DNA from: Brumicola pallidula DSM 14239 = ACAM 615
Lineage (GTDB): Bacteria; Pseudomonadota; Gammaproteobacteria; Enterobacterales; Alteromonadaceae
Direction of reading: 5' to 3'
Assembly: GCF_000428905.1 (NCBI RefSeq)
Contig: NZ_AUAV01000005.1
Span: 186,001 to 250,000 of the forward strand
DNA length: 64,000 nucleotides
The position numbers and the translations under genes were made by a program. The notes beneath the pieces were generated by a model that worked only from the letters and a program-made list of their open reading frames with translations, made no database searches and was not told the origin of the DNA. Positions 1 to 8,743 of this stretch are shown one piece after another; position 1 is the first letter of the stretch; each line of letters begins with the position of its first letter.

Positions 1-10
1 AAAAAAAATA

Positions 11-1138
11 GTGTATGACATGGGCAGTTACTTGTTAGCTGCCGGGCTTATTTTGTTTGTTCCACAAGCCTTTGCGCAAGATTCCGATTTAGCCACTATT
101 CAAGAAAAGATAAAACAAACACAAGCACAACTCGATAACAAACTTAAGTCGTCTGAGCGCCTACAGCAAGAACTTAAACTTGCCGAACTTGAGATTGCTA
201 AAACGGCAACACAATTAAATCAAACTGATACATCTTTAAAGACAACACGCAGCGAAAAAGTCGAACTTGAGGGCGAAAAGTCACGGATTTCAAGTGTTAT
301 TAAAGATCAACAAAAACAGCTAGCAGGCCAGCTTAAATCGGCTTTTATGGCAGGCAACTATGATTTTGCAAAGATGTTTTTCAATCAAGATGATGCGGGT
401 CGATTTGAGCGAACCCTTACATATTATAATTATCTGAATAAAGCGCGTCAGGAAGAAATTGGTAAATTTAGGGCGCTTGTCCTTGAGCTGGAGCAACTAA
501 ATATAAAGCTAGTAGACAAGACTGAACGCTTGGAAGGGCTGTTGGTGACTCAAAAACAACAAAGTAGTCAATTAAGAGAACAACAAACATCGCGTCATCA
601 GAAATTGAAACAATTAGACCGACAGATCAAGTCAGACACTGTCAGGGTTACGCAACTCCAGCAGGAAGAACGTTCGTTAATGAATGCTATTGAACAAGCT
701 GAAATTGATGCCAAAAATAGACTAAAAGATGAAGATACGATGTTAGTTGGGCTAGCGCCATCGAAAGGTAAATTAACGCGCCCGGCCTCAGGACAAATTC
801 AACAACTATTTGGTAAAAGAAGGCAAGGACAAGTTCGCTGGAAAGGCATTGTGGTTAATAGCAGCGAGGGCTCACCGGTGCGAGCTGTGTACGATGGTAA
901 AGTACTTTATGCAGACTGGCTAAAGGGGTTTGGTTTGGTAACCATAGTCGATCACGGCGAGGGATACATGACCGTATATGGACGTAACCAAGCATTATTG
1001 AAACAACCAGGAGACTCAGTCTTACAGGGCGAAACGATCGGCTTAGTGGGCAGTAGCGGTGGTCAAATGAGCTCAGGTTTATACTTTGAAATTCGCCACA
1101 AAGGCAAAGCACTTAACCCTAAAAGTTGGCTACAATAA
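11..1138 (+). CDS. envC: Murein hydrolase activator EnvC, probably missing its first codons
   Basis: Periplasmic activator of the amidases AmiA and AmiB, recruited to the septum by FtsEX. After a hydrophobic export signal ending near AFA-QD comes a long Lys/Gln/Glu-rich coiled coil (about residues 25-245), then a C-terminal LytM/M23-like domain (about 255-375). The LytM domain is degenerate: where active M23 peptidases have an HxH motif this has GLYFEIRH, and the first zinc-binding motif is also absent, as expected for an activator rather than an enzyme. The GTG at 11 is only the first start inside the window. The frame is open to the window edge and reads Lys-Lys-Ile just upstream, so the real start, with the positive charges of a signal peptide, probably lies outside. 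Its 3' end overlaps the convergent Nramp-like gene by 9 bp. Confidence 0.88.
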   Translation: MYDMGSYLLAAGLILFVPQAFAQDSDLATIQEKIKQTQAQLDNKLKSSERLQQELKLAELEIAKTATQLNQTDTSLKTTRSEKVELEGEKSRISSVIKDQQKQLAGQLKSAFMAGNYDFAKMFFNQDDAGRFERTLTYYNYLNKARQEEIGKFRALVLELEQLNIKLVDKTERLEGLLVTQKQQSSQLREQQTSRHQKLKQLDRQIKSDTVRVTQLQQEERSLMNAIEQAEIDAKNRLKDEDTMLVGLAPSKGKLTRPASGQIQQLFGKRRQGQVRWKGIVVNSSEGSPVRAVYDGKVLYADWLKGFGLVTIVDHGEGYMTVYGRNQALLKQPGDSVLQGETIGLVGSSGGQMSSGLYFEIRHKGKALNPKSWLQ

Positions 1139-2335
1139 TAGACTTAAGAGTTTGTTACCGCCCAGCACAATAATGACAATGAGTATGCAGCCAGCAAGAA
1201 GATTACTAAGTAGCGTATTTGTATGCGCCTTCATTATTTTTTTTTGATTCATGACATAGAGTAAAAATAACACCGAAATTGGCAACAACAGAGCATTAGA
1301 GGCTTGAGCTAAAATAATAATTGCCAAAGGTTTAAATCCGGAGGTTGCTACCAACACACCACACAATAATATGGCGACACAAACCAGTTTAAATTCCTTT
1401 GCCTGAAGTTTCGGTTGCCATCCAAATAAACCACAAATCGCATATCCTGCAGCTAATGGGGCCGTTATTGCGCTGGTTAAACCGGCAGAAAATAAACCAA
1501 GAGCAAAAAACAGGTTTGCGTAATCACCTAAAATAGGCTCTAGTTGTGTGGCAATATTACCTGGGGAAAGTACGTTATCAGTTAAGTAAAAAGCGTTGGC
1601 AGCGCACGACATAATAGCAAACGTAACGATACCTCCCAGTCCAATGGATGCAAATAGCTGTCGCTTGTGTGCCGGCAAATGAGAGCGGATCTCAGATTCA
1701 GAAAGGCTTGCCTCAAGCGACTGTTTTGCACTCAAGCCGGCGTGAAGAAATAAATTATAAGGGACAATCGTGGTGCCAATAATAGCAAGTAATAATGCTG
1801 TGTCGGACAATCCTACTGCGGATAAACCACTCATTAATGCTGTTGTGTTGATACCTGCAATTAGCATAATAGTAACAAATACAACGCTCATTAAAGCGAC
1901 TAGCCCAATGAGTACTTTTTCAAGCAAATGATAGCGATTACTAATCAGTACAGCAAAAGCAACAGTACCTAAAATCAAAACCCACCAGCTTATGCTACCG
2001 GGTAATACAGTCGCTAAGCCAAGCGCTGCACCCGTTAAATTACCACCTTCATATGCTGCGTTACCTAAACCAATAGCAGCACAAACAAGAATAATACAAA
2101 ACCACTTGATAAGATTGTTTTGACTAATATCAACGATGGCTTCGGACAAGCCTTTGCCGGTTACTAAGCCAAGCCGAGAGGCCATTTCTTGCAAAACGTA
2201 AGTAGCAAGAATTGAAAAGCAAAGCGCCCAGACAAGCCCGTATCCGAGGTTTGCACCGGCCATGGAAGCGGTTGTTACTGTGCCTGGACCAATGAATGCT
2301 GCAGCAATGATAAGGCCTGTTTTTCCAGATTTCAT
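1130..2335 (-). CDS. Nramp-related metal transporter with non-canonical metal-site motifs
   Basis: Polytopic inner-membrane protein of about 401 residues and 11 or so hydrophobic segments, with the Nramp/LeuT-type fold suggested by its overall pattern. Canonical Nramp proteins coordinate Mn/Fe with DPGN in helix 1 and an MPHN-like motif in helix 6. Here helix 1 reads IGPGTVTTAS and helix 6 reads VPYNLFLHA, so the Asp, Asn and Met ligands are all replaced. It belongs to an Nramp-related clade whose substrate cannot be read from sequence (Mg, another divalent ion, or something else). The ATG at 2335 is preferred over the one at 2356 because a GGGGAAGG ribosome-binding site lies 6 nt upstream of it. 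It is convergent with envC. Confidence 0.8.
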   Translation of the reverse strand: MKSGKTGLIIAAAFIGPGTVTTASMAGANLGYGLVWALCFSILATYVLQEMASRLGLVTGKGLSEAIVDISQNNLIKWFCIILVCAAIGLGNAAYEGGNLTGAALGLATVLPGSISWWVLILGTVAFAVLISNRYHLLEKVLIGLVALMSVVFVTIMLIAGINTTALMSGLSAVGLSDTALLLAIIGTTIVPYNLFLHAGLSAKQSLEASLSESEIRSHLPAHKRQLFASIGLGGIVTFAIMSCAANAFYLTDNVLSPGNIATQLEPILGDYANLFFALGLFSAGLTSAITAPLAAGYAICGLFGWQPKLQAKEFKLVCVAILLCGVLVATSGFKPLAIIILAQASNALLLPISVLFLLYVMNQKKIMKAHTNTLLSNLLAGCILIVIIVLGGNKLLSLLL

Positions 2336-2441
2336 GCGTAACCTTCCCCAAAACATGTTTTTATAGTTGTTATTCGTTTAGAATTCGCTTTATCATCTAT
2401 TGCATTGTTCGAATTCGCAAATTTAAGTCCTTTAATTAATC

Positions 2442-3077
2442 ATGAATTTACTGTTAATTTATCAAAACTCAGATATAGCCAATATCTTGCATTCACGATA
2501 TTACGTTGAAGGCATGATATTTGGTGCGGGCGTTTCACCAGAAATACCGATGCCAGATGTCTGGTTGCCGTGGGCCATCAAACATCATGGTCAGATGCAA
2601 AACAATCAACAAGCTGATGTGATTACAGATGCGTTGTTTGACTACTTCAAGTATTGCCTGCAGCAGATGAAAGACAATGCTCAATGTATACCAAGTTACG
2701 GTGTTTTCGCCGATGATAGCGATAAATGGGGCAAAAGCTCTCCGCTGTCGCAATGGTTGCAAGGCCTGCTTACTGCCCATTCAACTATGGAGTCCGTGTG
2801 GCAAAATGCGTGGCAATCAATGCAAGATAAAAATCCAAAGAATGCGCCGGTATTGGCTAAAAAGCTGAAACACAGTTTAGGCATGTTTAGCACATTTGCA
2901 GATGTTGAACTCGCCATCGAACAAGCAAAAAAGCGGGGCCAAACGGATTTTGATAACAAACTATCATTAATAGTGCAGTCATTGCCGGACGCCTTTAACA
3001 CTTATGTTTTAATTTCCGGGGTGCTTGCGAGTTACTTACCCAATCAGTTTGAGAATTTTGTGCAAAAACCAATTTAG
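2442..3077 (+). CDS. YecA/UPF0149-like protein
   Basis: Soluble protein of 211 residues with no signal peptide. The N-terminal part (VEGMIFGAGVSPE followed by MPDVWLPWAI) resembles the UPF0149/YecA (YgfB-like) domain, in which a short helix with a Gly-rich turn precedes a Pro-Trp-Leu segment. The rest is predicted mainly helical. There is no C-terminal SEC-C zinc motif, which many YecA proteins carry. Molecular role unknown. It is divergent from the Nramp-like gene and followed by a 140-bp gap before convergent hemJ. The assignment rests on motif resemblance only; a lineage-specific hypothetical is the alternative. Confidence 0.6.
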   Translation: MNLLLIYQNSDIANILHSRYYVEGMIFGAGVSPEIPMPDVWLPWAIKHHGQMQNNQQADVITDALFDYFKYCLQQMKDNAQCIPSYGVFADDSDKWGKSSPLSQWLQGLLTAHSTMESVWQNAWQSMQDKNPKNAPVLAKKLKHSLGMFSTFADVELAIEQAKKRGQTDFDNKLSLIVQSLPDAFNTYVLISGVLASYLPNQFENFVQKPI

Positions 3078-3202
3078 CTTGTTACTTGAAAGTAGCTAGG
3101 CGTTCGGCGCTGCCTTTATATAATATTAAGGTCCTGAGAACAACAATACGAACTATTATTAGTTGCGTTAAAATAGTAACTTTGCAGTTAACTTCGTCTA
3201 TT

Positions 3203-3235
3203 AGCTTTAAAAAAGCTTTAAAAAGGCTTTAAAAT
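3203..3235. repeat. Short 11-bp tandem repeat at the hemJ 3' end
   Basis: Three head-to-tail copies of an 11-bp unit of the form agctttaaaaa; two are perfect and the third is degenerate. They overlap the last codons of hemJ, which read Leu-Lys-Pro-Phe, and the short non-coding stretch beyond the stop. The AT-rich repeat could act in 3'-end formation, but no GC-rich terminator stem is visible. Confidence 0.5.
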
Positions 3236-3646
3236 TGCTAAGAGCACAATAGCAAGTAAGGCTAACACTGGAAGCTCATTGATCATTCTATAGAAACGCG
3301 GACTTTTGGTGTTTTTATCTGCTGCAAACATCTTAACTAAATAATATAAGTAAACGTGATATGCGTAAAAAAGCGCAACTATCGTTAGTTTTGCGTGCAA
3401 CCAAACCGATGCCTTGAACCACTCAAGGCCATATTGATACATGATCAATATTCCTAATATAAGCGTTAACAGGGCAAATGGGGTTACAAAAAACCAAAGA
3501 CGACGTTCCATTATTTTGAATTGGTCTTTAGTTTCCTGATGCTGATTTTCTGCATGATATACAAATAATCTAGGTAAATAGAAAATACCAGCCATCCAAG
3601 CAATCATAAAAAATACATGGAAAGCTTTTAACCACAAAATACTCAT
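3218..3646 (-). CDS. hemJ: Protoporphyrinogen IX oxidase HemJ
   Basis: Inner-membrane enzyme of 142 residues that oxidises protoporphyrinogen IX to protoporphyrin IX, the penultimate step of haem synthesis. The N terminus WLKAFHVFFMIAWMAG is characteristic of the HemJ/UPF0093 family, with a conserved His in the first helix. Four hydrophobic segments follow (about residues 5-25, 50-75, 80-105, 122-140), with a second conserved-looking His in WLHAKL. Full length for the family. The start ATG is preceded by AAGGGTAGC. The next gene upstream, 18 bp away on the same strand, is the ClC channel, so the two may be cotranscribed. hemB of the same pathway lies elsewhere in the window. Confidence 0.92.
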   Translation of the reverse strand: MSILWLKAFHVFFMIAWMAGIFYLPRLFVYHAENQHQETKDQFKIMERRLWFFVTPFALLTLILGILIMYQYGLEWFKASVWLHAKLTIVALFYAYHVYLYYLVKMFAADKNTKSPRFYRMINELPVLALLAIVLLAILKPF

Positions 3647-3664
3647 CGCTGCTACCCTTTGATC

Positions 3665-5371
3665 TTAATGTTGTTGTCTAAATAAATAACTATGTAACAT
3701 ATTCCAAGTAATAATACCTATTAGCTTAGGTTTACCATGTTCAATTACATGTGCATCAAAATAAAGCTCCTCATAAATATAAACCGCTCCTTGTCGCTTT
3801 TTATGCAATGTTTCGTAAACCTCAGCCATAGTGGATTGATCACTCAAGCCTTCCATCGTCTCAATAGTCAGTGGCAAAACACCCTCCTGCAAACTGACGT
3901 CCATTGACACTATTTGATATTCCCTACCGATTTCAAATATACGTTCTTGCACCACTAAGTGACTAGGGTTTGATTGCAAATGTTTATACAGGGCTTGTTT
4001 GGGAGCATCAATAAAGTGTTTGAATTGTGTTTGCATAATAGCCATAACGCCGGTTTCTTGCAATGCGTCACGAATCGATGATGTTGTGTAAGGCAAGTTC
4101 TGAAACTCGAGTTGTTGAATAAAAATTGAACGATTATTGCACAATTGCTTGCTAGTCACATAGGCGCTCACAATCACAATAATTGCTGGCAGTATGACGT
4201 GGGAACTTGCGGATAACTCCATGACGGCAGACAATGCAGCCATTGGAGCATGTAAGACCGCAGCTAACATGCCAGCTAAGCCGAGCAAAGCAAATGTTGA
4301 TGTCATTTCGGTTTGATCGCTTATACTGTAAATCGGTTGTAATAATATAACGCCAGCCAACATACCAATAATCATGACTGCACCAATGATTCCGCCGGGT
4401 ACACCTAAACCAATGGCTAACACGGCAAGAATGAATTTCAATGCAAATAGCAACAATAGAAAACTGAGTTGTGGGTTGTTAGCGAATAATGCTTCTATGG
4501 CAACGAATTCAGCACCCAATGCTTCTGGCATAAAGTAGCCAACGATACCCGTAATTGCCCCAGCAAGTAGCAAGCGAGTAATCATATTGACATGGCGAAA
4601 TACACTGATTACCAGCATGAGTTGCTTGTTAAATAATGCCGCCAAAAAACCCAATGCAATACCAAATAAGACGAGGTAGGGCAGCAAAACATTGTCTATT
4701 ACATGAAAGTTCAGAAATGTCAGTTCATTTTCATTACCAAATACGATACGAGTTAATACCGAACCGCACGCGGCTGCGAGCATGATGGGAATAAAAACAT
4801 GCACTCGGTATTGACGCAATACGACTTCCATTACAAAAATGACGGCGGCAAAAGGCGTATTAAATACCGCCGAGACACCGGCTGCTATGCCACAACCCGT
4901 TAAAATTCGTAAACTATTATAGGGTAACCTAAACCATTGGCCTAGGAAGTGACTGGCTGCTGCAGCCAAATGTACGGTAGGACCCTCTTTTCCAACCACA
5001 AAACCACCCGCTAAGGAAAATATGCCACCAAAAAACTGATTGATTGAAGTGCGAAATGGAATGTGTCCATAACATGTTTTAATGCGATGTATAACAAAAG
5101 GGATACCCATTCTGTAGTGCTTAAAACCAGTAAGCTTCGCAACGATAATGACGCAAATAATTGCCGAAATCGGCAGGAAGAGTAGGTATTCACTCTCAAC
5201 TCCAGCGTACTGGGCGATACCACCAAGAAGTAGCTTTTGAATAAATTCAAACGTTAATCTAAATATAATAATGACTGTTGCCGCACACGCGCCTGCAATT
5301 ATGCCTAGTAAGCATAATTGAATTGATGTCCGTGGATGCGAGACTTCTCGTCTCAGCGAGTGCAGAAACAT
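3665..5371 (-). CDS. ClC family chloride channel/antiporter with C-terminal CBS-like region
   Basis: Membrane protein of 568 residues. The ClC signatures are visible: YRMGIPFV (variant of GSGIP, anion selectivity), GKEGPTVH (contains the gating/proton glutamate) and GLGVPGGI (variant of GxFxP). The gating Glu is kept, so either an H+/Cl- antiporter or a channel is possible; many prokaryotic ClCs are antiporters. After about residue 430 there is a soluble tail of about 140 residues with a pattern like degenerate CBS domains, which in relatives bind nucleotides. It sits 18 bp upstream of hemJ on the same strand. The first Ser of the GSGIP motif is replaced by Met, which could alter anion preference. 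Confidence 0.88.
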   Translation of the reverse strand: MFLHSLRREVSHPRTSIQLCLLGIIAGACAATVIIIFRLTFEFIQKLLLGGIAQYAGVESEYLLFLPISAIICVIIVAKLTGFKHYRMGIPFVIHRIKTCYGHIPFRTSINQFFGGIFSLAGGFVVGKEGPTVHLAAAASHFLGQWFRLPYNSLRILTGCGIAAGVSAVFNTPFAAVIFVMEVVLRQYRVHVFIPIMLAAACGSVLTRIVFGNENELTFLNFHVIDNVLLPYLVLFGIALGFLAALFNKQLMLVISVFRHVNMITRLLLAGAITGIVGYFMPEALGAEFVAIEALFANNPQLSFLLLLFALKFILAVLAIGLGVPGGIIGAVMIIGMLAGVILLQPIYSISDQTEMTSTFALLGLAGMLAAVLHAPMAALSAVMELSASSHVILPAIIVIVSAYVTSKQLCNNRSIFIQQLEFQNLPYTTSSIRDALQETGVMAIMQTQFKHFIDAPKQALYKHLQSNPSHLVVQERIFEIGREYQIVSMDVSLQEGVLPLTIETMEGLSDQSTMAEVYETLHKKRQGAVYIYEELYFDAHVIEHGKPKLIGIITWNMLHSYLFRQQH

Positions 5372-5497
5372 ATTGAGTTTGGGTTTATACTAGTTTGGAT
5401 TAAGACTATCATAACGTTTTGAGCACTCGCTTGTCATCTGTGATTCGGTTCTCGGTGCTCATATATTGGTTATTTATCAATAACAATACCCTGGATC

Positions 5498-6220
5498 ATG
5501 GAGAATTCATTGAAATTAAACGAACTGCGCAGCCAACTTGGTTTCGTTGGATACTATTTAGCGATGGTTTTTGTGCTTGCTTGCCTATTTTATGCTGGGC
5601 ATGAGTTTGCGGATAAAAAGAATTATCTTTTGTCTGCCAAAATTGACGTCATGCAAAGTAGTATTAATAATCTCAGCTCGGAAAATCAAAGTCTTAATTC
5701 TGAATTGAATGTAAAAAAAGTAGAGCTTGAGGTGGCCAGTATTGCTAATGAGCAAGCACAATTGTCGTATAAGGAATTTATGCGCAAAGATGCCGAACTT
5801 CGCGAACAAATAAGTTTTTATCAAAAAGTCATGGCGCCTGAATTAACCCAAGACGGTTTTGTGGTTGAAAGTGTTGAGATTGTATCAACGGTAAGCGCTA
5901 ACAATTACGCTATATCGGTGATGATGTTGCAGCGAGAAAATATTAAGGCGATTATCAAAGGCACATTGAATGTAACGCTACAGGGAAGTCAAAATACCGT
6001 TCCGATTAAATATGATTTGAAAGAACTACTAGACGATAAAACCGAAGAGATGGCTTTTTCGTTTAAATATTTTCAAGTTATAGAATTGAGAATTACTTTG
6101 CCTAAAGATTTTATTCCTGAACAAATTGAAATCAAAACAGATATCTACAAGTACAAAAGAAAACGGGGTTCTTACGCTCGCACTATCGAGTGGGATGAGG
6201 CGTTTAGTGAATCTGATTGA
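5498..6220 (+). CDS. DUF6776-like membrane-anchored coiled-coil protein
   Basis: Protein of 240 residues with one N-terminal membrane anchor (about residues 14-34), then a coiled coil (about 45-105) rich in Ser, Asn, Glu and Lys, then a beta-rich periplasmic domain (about 105-215). The segment ISFYQKVMAPE with the following DGFVVES matches the layout I associate with the DUF6776 family, whose function is unknown. It precedes erpA by 81 bp on the same strand. The ATG at 5498 has a poor ribosome-binding site. An in-frame TTG at 5510 has GGAG 7 nt upstream and could be the real start. Confidence 0.72.
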   Translation: MENSLKLNELRSQLGFVGYYLAMVFVLACLFYAGHEFADKKNYLLSAKIDVMQSSINNLSSENQSLNSELNVKKVELEVASIANEQAQLSYKEFMRKDAELREQISFYQKVMAPELTQDGFVVESVEIVSTVSANNYAISVMMLQRENIKAIIKGTLNVTLQGSQNTVPIKYDLKELLDDKTEEMAFSFKYFQVIELRITLPKDFIPEQIEIKTDIYKYKRKRGSYARTIEWDEAFSESD

Positions 6221-6301
6221 ATACTTGATTAAATTACTCAGGTATTAGATAATATAGCGAGATTATTTATGATCCACAAACGTTTTTACTAGGGGAATAT
6301 T

Positions 6302-6646
6302 ATGTCCGAAGAAATGGCATTGCCAATTGAGTTTTCTGAAGCTGCGGCAAAAAAAGTGAAAACGTTAATTGTTGAGGAAGAGAATCCTAAATTAAAACTC
6401 CGAGTTTATGTAACTGGTGGCGGTTGTTCAGGTTTTCAGTATGGCTTTACGTTTGACGAAAAAATCAACGAAGGCGATATGACAATTGAAAAAGAAAGTG
6501 TGACCTTGGTTATTGACCCAATGAGTCTACAATATCTTGTTGGCGGCATCGTTGATTACACTGAAGGTTTGGAAGGTTCAAGATTTTTCGTGAACAATCC
6601 AAACGCGTCAACCACATGTGGTTGCGGCGCAAGCTTTAGTATGTAG
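6302..6646 (+). CDS. erpA: Iron-sulfur cluster insertion protein ErpA
   Basis: A-type carrier of 114 residues that hands [4Fe-4S] or [2Fe-2S] clusters to apo-enzymes, among them isoprenoid-synthesis enzymes. The three conserved cluster-ligand cysteines are present: one in [10 protein letters not shown] (about residue 42) and two in the terminal CGCGASF (about 106 and 108). Length is typical and the C terminus ends in the usual SFSM-type tail. The start has AGGGG about 8 nt upstream. No IscR-type site was recognised upstream. The downstream 200 bp contain no convincing gene. Confidence 0.96.
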   Translation: MSEEMALPIEFSEAAAKKVKTLIVEEENPKLKLRVYVTGGGCSGFQYGFTFDEKINEGDMTIEKESVTLVIDPMSLQYLVGGIVDYTEGLEGSRFFVNNPNASTTCGCGASFSM

Positions 6647-6843
6647 TTGAATAACAAAGCTAAACAAGCCTGGACTCAACTGGGAACAAATAAACTTGTT
6701 AACCTTAATAGTTTCAGCTTGTTTTGCCCGCCTGATTGGGGATTCTGCGTGCAATGTAAGAGCGTTTTGCATTTTCAAACTTGGTTTTTTTATCAATCAT
6801 CTAGTCAGAACAAACAAGTACAAGCAACAGACCTTCGCACCAT

Positions 6844-7941
6844 TTAGTAATTAGAAAAATGTACTTCCGCTCTAATAGCTATCCCAAAAGACGTCCTAAA
6901 ACTTTCTTCGCGCAACCAAATCACATATGGCTCAACTTCTAAATATAGCCAACTTCGTAATACATTTTTTTTGTATCTCATGCTCATAAGCACCTGTTCC
7001 TCGCGATATGATGGTTTATTCGAACCATCAACCATGGCACTAAATAAATAACTGGTTTTGTCATCCTGCAAGAATAGATATTGGATCTCGTGCCGCCAGA
7101 AAAGGTCTTCTGTCTTATCGCGGTAGCGAAATGTATTGTCGAGTTCAATCGCTGTATTTTTAGATAATGTATGGATTAAAGATATTCTAGTTTCAACGCC
7201 TAATTGGTCTTCGGTATAGTAATTGGCCTCGGCAGAATAGTTAATTCTGTTACGTTCATTTACGTCAAATTTGTCACTGTATCTTGCTCGAGTATAAATT
7301 TGAGAACCACGCCCTAGGCCAATACGATAGGCCACTTTAGAGTCCGGTTTATTTTTAAATTGGAGGGCAACTGTAGCCTGGTCATCACTACCTAATTGTT
7401 GATTACGAGCTGCTTTGACAGCCTGTTGATTCGCATCTTCTTCATCATCTGAGAGTAATAGTTCTAACCTGTCTTGCAATGCTGGGAGTTTTACGCGGAT
7501 TTTAAAACGAAAATCAAATTGGTTTAAATCACCGCTACGAGGCTCCCATCCAAAACGTAACTTACCCGATGCTTGAGCTTGCTTAGATTTTAGTGCGTTG
7601 TCAGTCACAAACCATCTATTGACTTCTACTATCGAGTTTTCGACGCCATAGTTGAAGTGACAATACCAATCGTCAAGCCAAGGTTGGCCATCGCAATAAT
7701 TGAACTCTGAGCTCTTTAACTCAGGTTTTTTTGCAGTAGAGCCGTCGGTATTTGTTGTTGGACTTAGTGTTTCAACTTCCGCTTGTTCTTGTATAAACGT
7801 TTCTGGGAAAAGGATTTCTGCTTTTTTTGCTTCAACAGCAAATGAAAAATTAGCATTGAAGAAGCTGAAAATTAGTAAGCACAAAAAAAGCCTTACCCTA
7901 CGGTAACGCTGATTGTTGAGTGCTATTGAAGAATTAATCAC
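6844..7941 (-). CDS. Uncharacterised outer-membrane protein, putative beta-barrel
   Basis: Protein of 365 residues not recognised as a named family. It starts (GTG) with a basic stretch and a hydrophobic core ending in FSFA, a probable signal peptide of about 35 residues. A low-complexity Thr/Glu/Lys segment follows (about 36-75), then two cysteines in CDGQPWLDDWYCH that may form a disulfide. The C-terminal two-thirds alternates polar and aromatic or aliphatic residues and is rich in Tyr, Arg, Asp and Asn, as in outer-membrane barrels. The last residues (EVHFSNY) end in an aromatic, as barrel proteins often do. An Asp/Glu patch (LSDDEEDAN) probably forms a loop. It is convergent with erpA and divergent from tatA. 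Confidence 0.7.
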   Translation of the reverse strand: MINSSIALNNQRYRRVRLFLCLLIFSFFNANFSFAVEAKKAEILFPETFIQEQAEVETLSPTTNTDGSTAKKPELKSSEFNYCDGQPWLDDWYCHFNYGVENSIVEVNRWFVTDNALKSKQAQASGKLRFGWEPRSGDLNQFDFRFKIRVKLPALQDRLELLLSDDEEDANQQAVKAARNQQLGSDDQATVALQFKNKPDSKVAYRIGLGRGSQIYTRARYSDKFDVNERNRINYSAEANYYTEDQLGVETRISLIHTLSKNTAIELDNTFRYRDKTEDLFWRHEIQYLFLQDDKTSYLFSAMVDGSNKPSYREEQVLMSMRYKKNVLRSWLYLEVEPYVIWLREESFRTSFGIAIRAEVHFSNY

Positions 7942-8164
7942 GTCATTTGACCACGCATAAAATAGTAAACAAATGTGTGCAAATTCTTGCTATAAAACGT
8001 AAGTACATAAACAAGTTAATGAAAGCCCGTGATATTTGTAAAAAGCAACGTATAATGCATCTAATTAGCCCGTTTTGCATCCTAGTTCTAAATGCTCATA
8101 TTGATGCATCTTTGATTTATAGAAGGTAGCAAAACAACAAAATTTTAACAATGGAGATTTACTA

Positions 8165-8422
8165 ATGGGTCCTAGTGTTTGGAGTATTATTGTCATACTG
8201 CTGATAGTGGTTTTACTATTTGGCACAAAGAAGTTACGCAATGTTGGTGGTGATTTAGGTTCAGCACTTAAAGGTTTTAAGAAGGCGTTGAGTGACGACG
8301 ATGACGATACCGATAAAAAAGAGGCTGATAAATCTGATGCAGATTTTGAATCCGTTGAACACAAAAGTGATAGCGACAAAACGGTAAAACCAGCCGCAAC
8401 TAAGACCACTACTAAAGAGTAG
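8165..8422 (+). CDS. tatA: Sec-independent translocase subunit TatA
   Basis: Pore-forming subunit of the twin-arginine translocase, 85 residues. It has an N-terminal transmembrane helix (residues 3-20), the conserved Phe-Gly hinge (LLFGTKKLR) and an amphipathic helix ([15 protein letters not shown]), followed by a very acidic Asp/Lys/Ser-rich tail. GGAG lies 9 nt upstream of the ATG. It is the first gene of tatA-tatB-tatC-tatD, with tatB starting 3 bp after its stop. Confidence 0.96.
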   Translation: MGPSVWSIIVILLIVVLLFGTKKLRNVGGDLGSALKGFKKALSDDDDDTDKKEADKSDADFESVEHKSDSDKTVKPAATKTTTKE

Positions 8423-8425
8423 ACG

Positions 8426-8743
8426 ATGTTCGATATTAGCTTTTGGGAACTCTTCATTATTGGCATAGTCGCCTTGCTTATTCTCGGTCCTGAGCGTTTG
8501 CCAGGTGCAATTCGCTCAACAGTGAAAACAATGCGTAGTGTGAAAAACATGGCTTCAGGTTTCAAATCTGAAATTGAAGAGCAGTTACGTATCCATGAAC
8601 TACACGAAAACCTTAAAAAAGCAGAGACAATGGGACTTGATAAAGTCAGCCCTGAGGTTGCCCAAAGTGTGGAAGAGCTGAAGCAAGCTGCACTATCCGT
8701 TCAAGAACCCTATAAGAAAAAGAAAGATGACGAGCCAAAGTAG
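8426..8743 (+). CDS. tatB: Sec-independent translocase subunit TatB
   Basis: Receptor-complex partner of TatC, 105 residues. The N-terminal membrane helix starts FDISFWELFIIG. The TatB hallmarks are a conserved Glu in the helix region and the LGPERLPG hinge, followed by an amphipathic helix and a charged tail ending in Lys and Asp/Glu. The tail is shorter than in Escherichia coli TatB. Its 3' end overlaps the start of tatC by 17 bp, which suggests translational coupling. Confidence 0.96.
   Translation: MFDISFWELFIIGIVALLILGPERLPGAIRSTVKTMRSVKNMASGFKSEIEEQLRIHELHENLKKAETMGLDKVSPEVAQSVEELKQAALSVQEPYKKKKDDEPK

Noticed and set aside
6647-6847. 66-codon ORF directly after erpA
   Set aside because: Begins at the erpA stop by chance, with no ribosome-binding site; the translation is Phe/Cys-rich without a domain.
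7947-8129. 60-codon ORF upstream of tatA
   Set aside because: No ribosome-binding site and no resemblance to anything; the region more likely holds the tat promoter.
8065-8565. 166-codon minus-strand ORF over tatA and the start of tatB
   Set aside because: It lies antisense to two well-supported genes, has a low-complexity Ser-rich translation, and no ribosome-binding site was seen.
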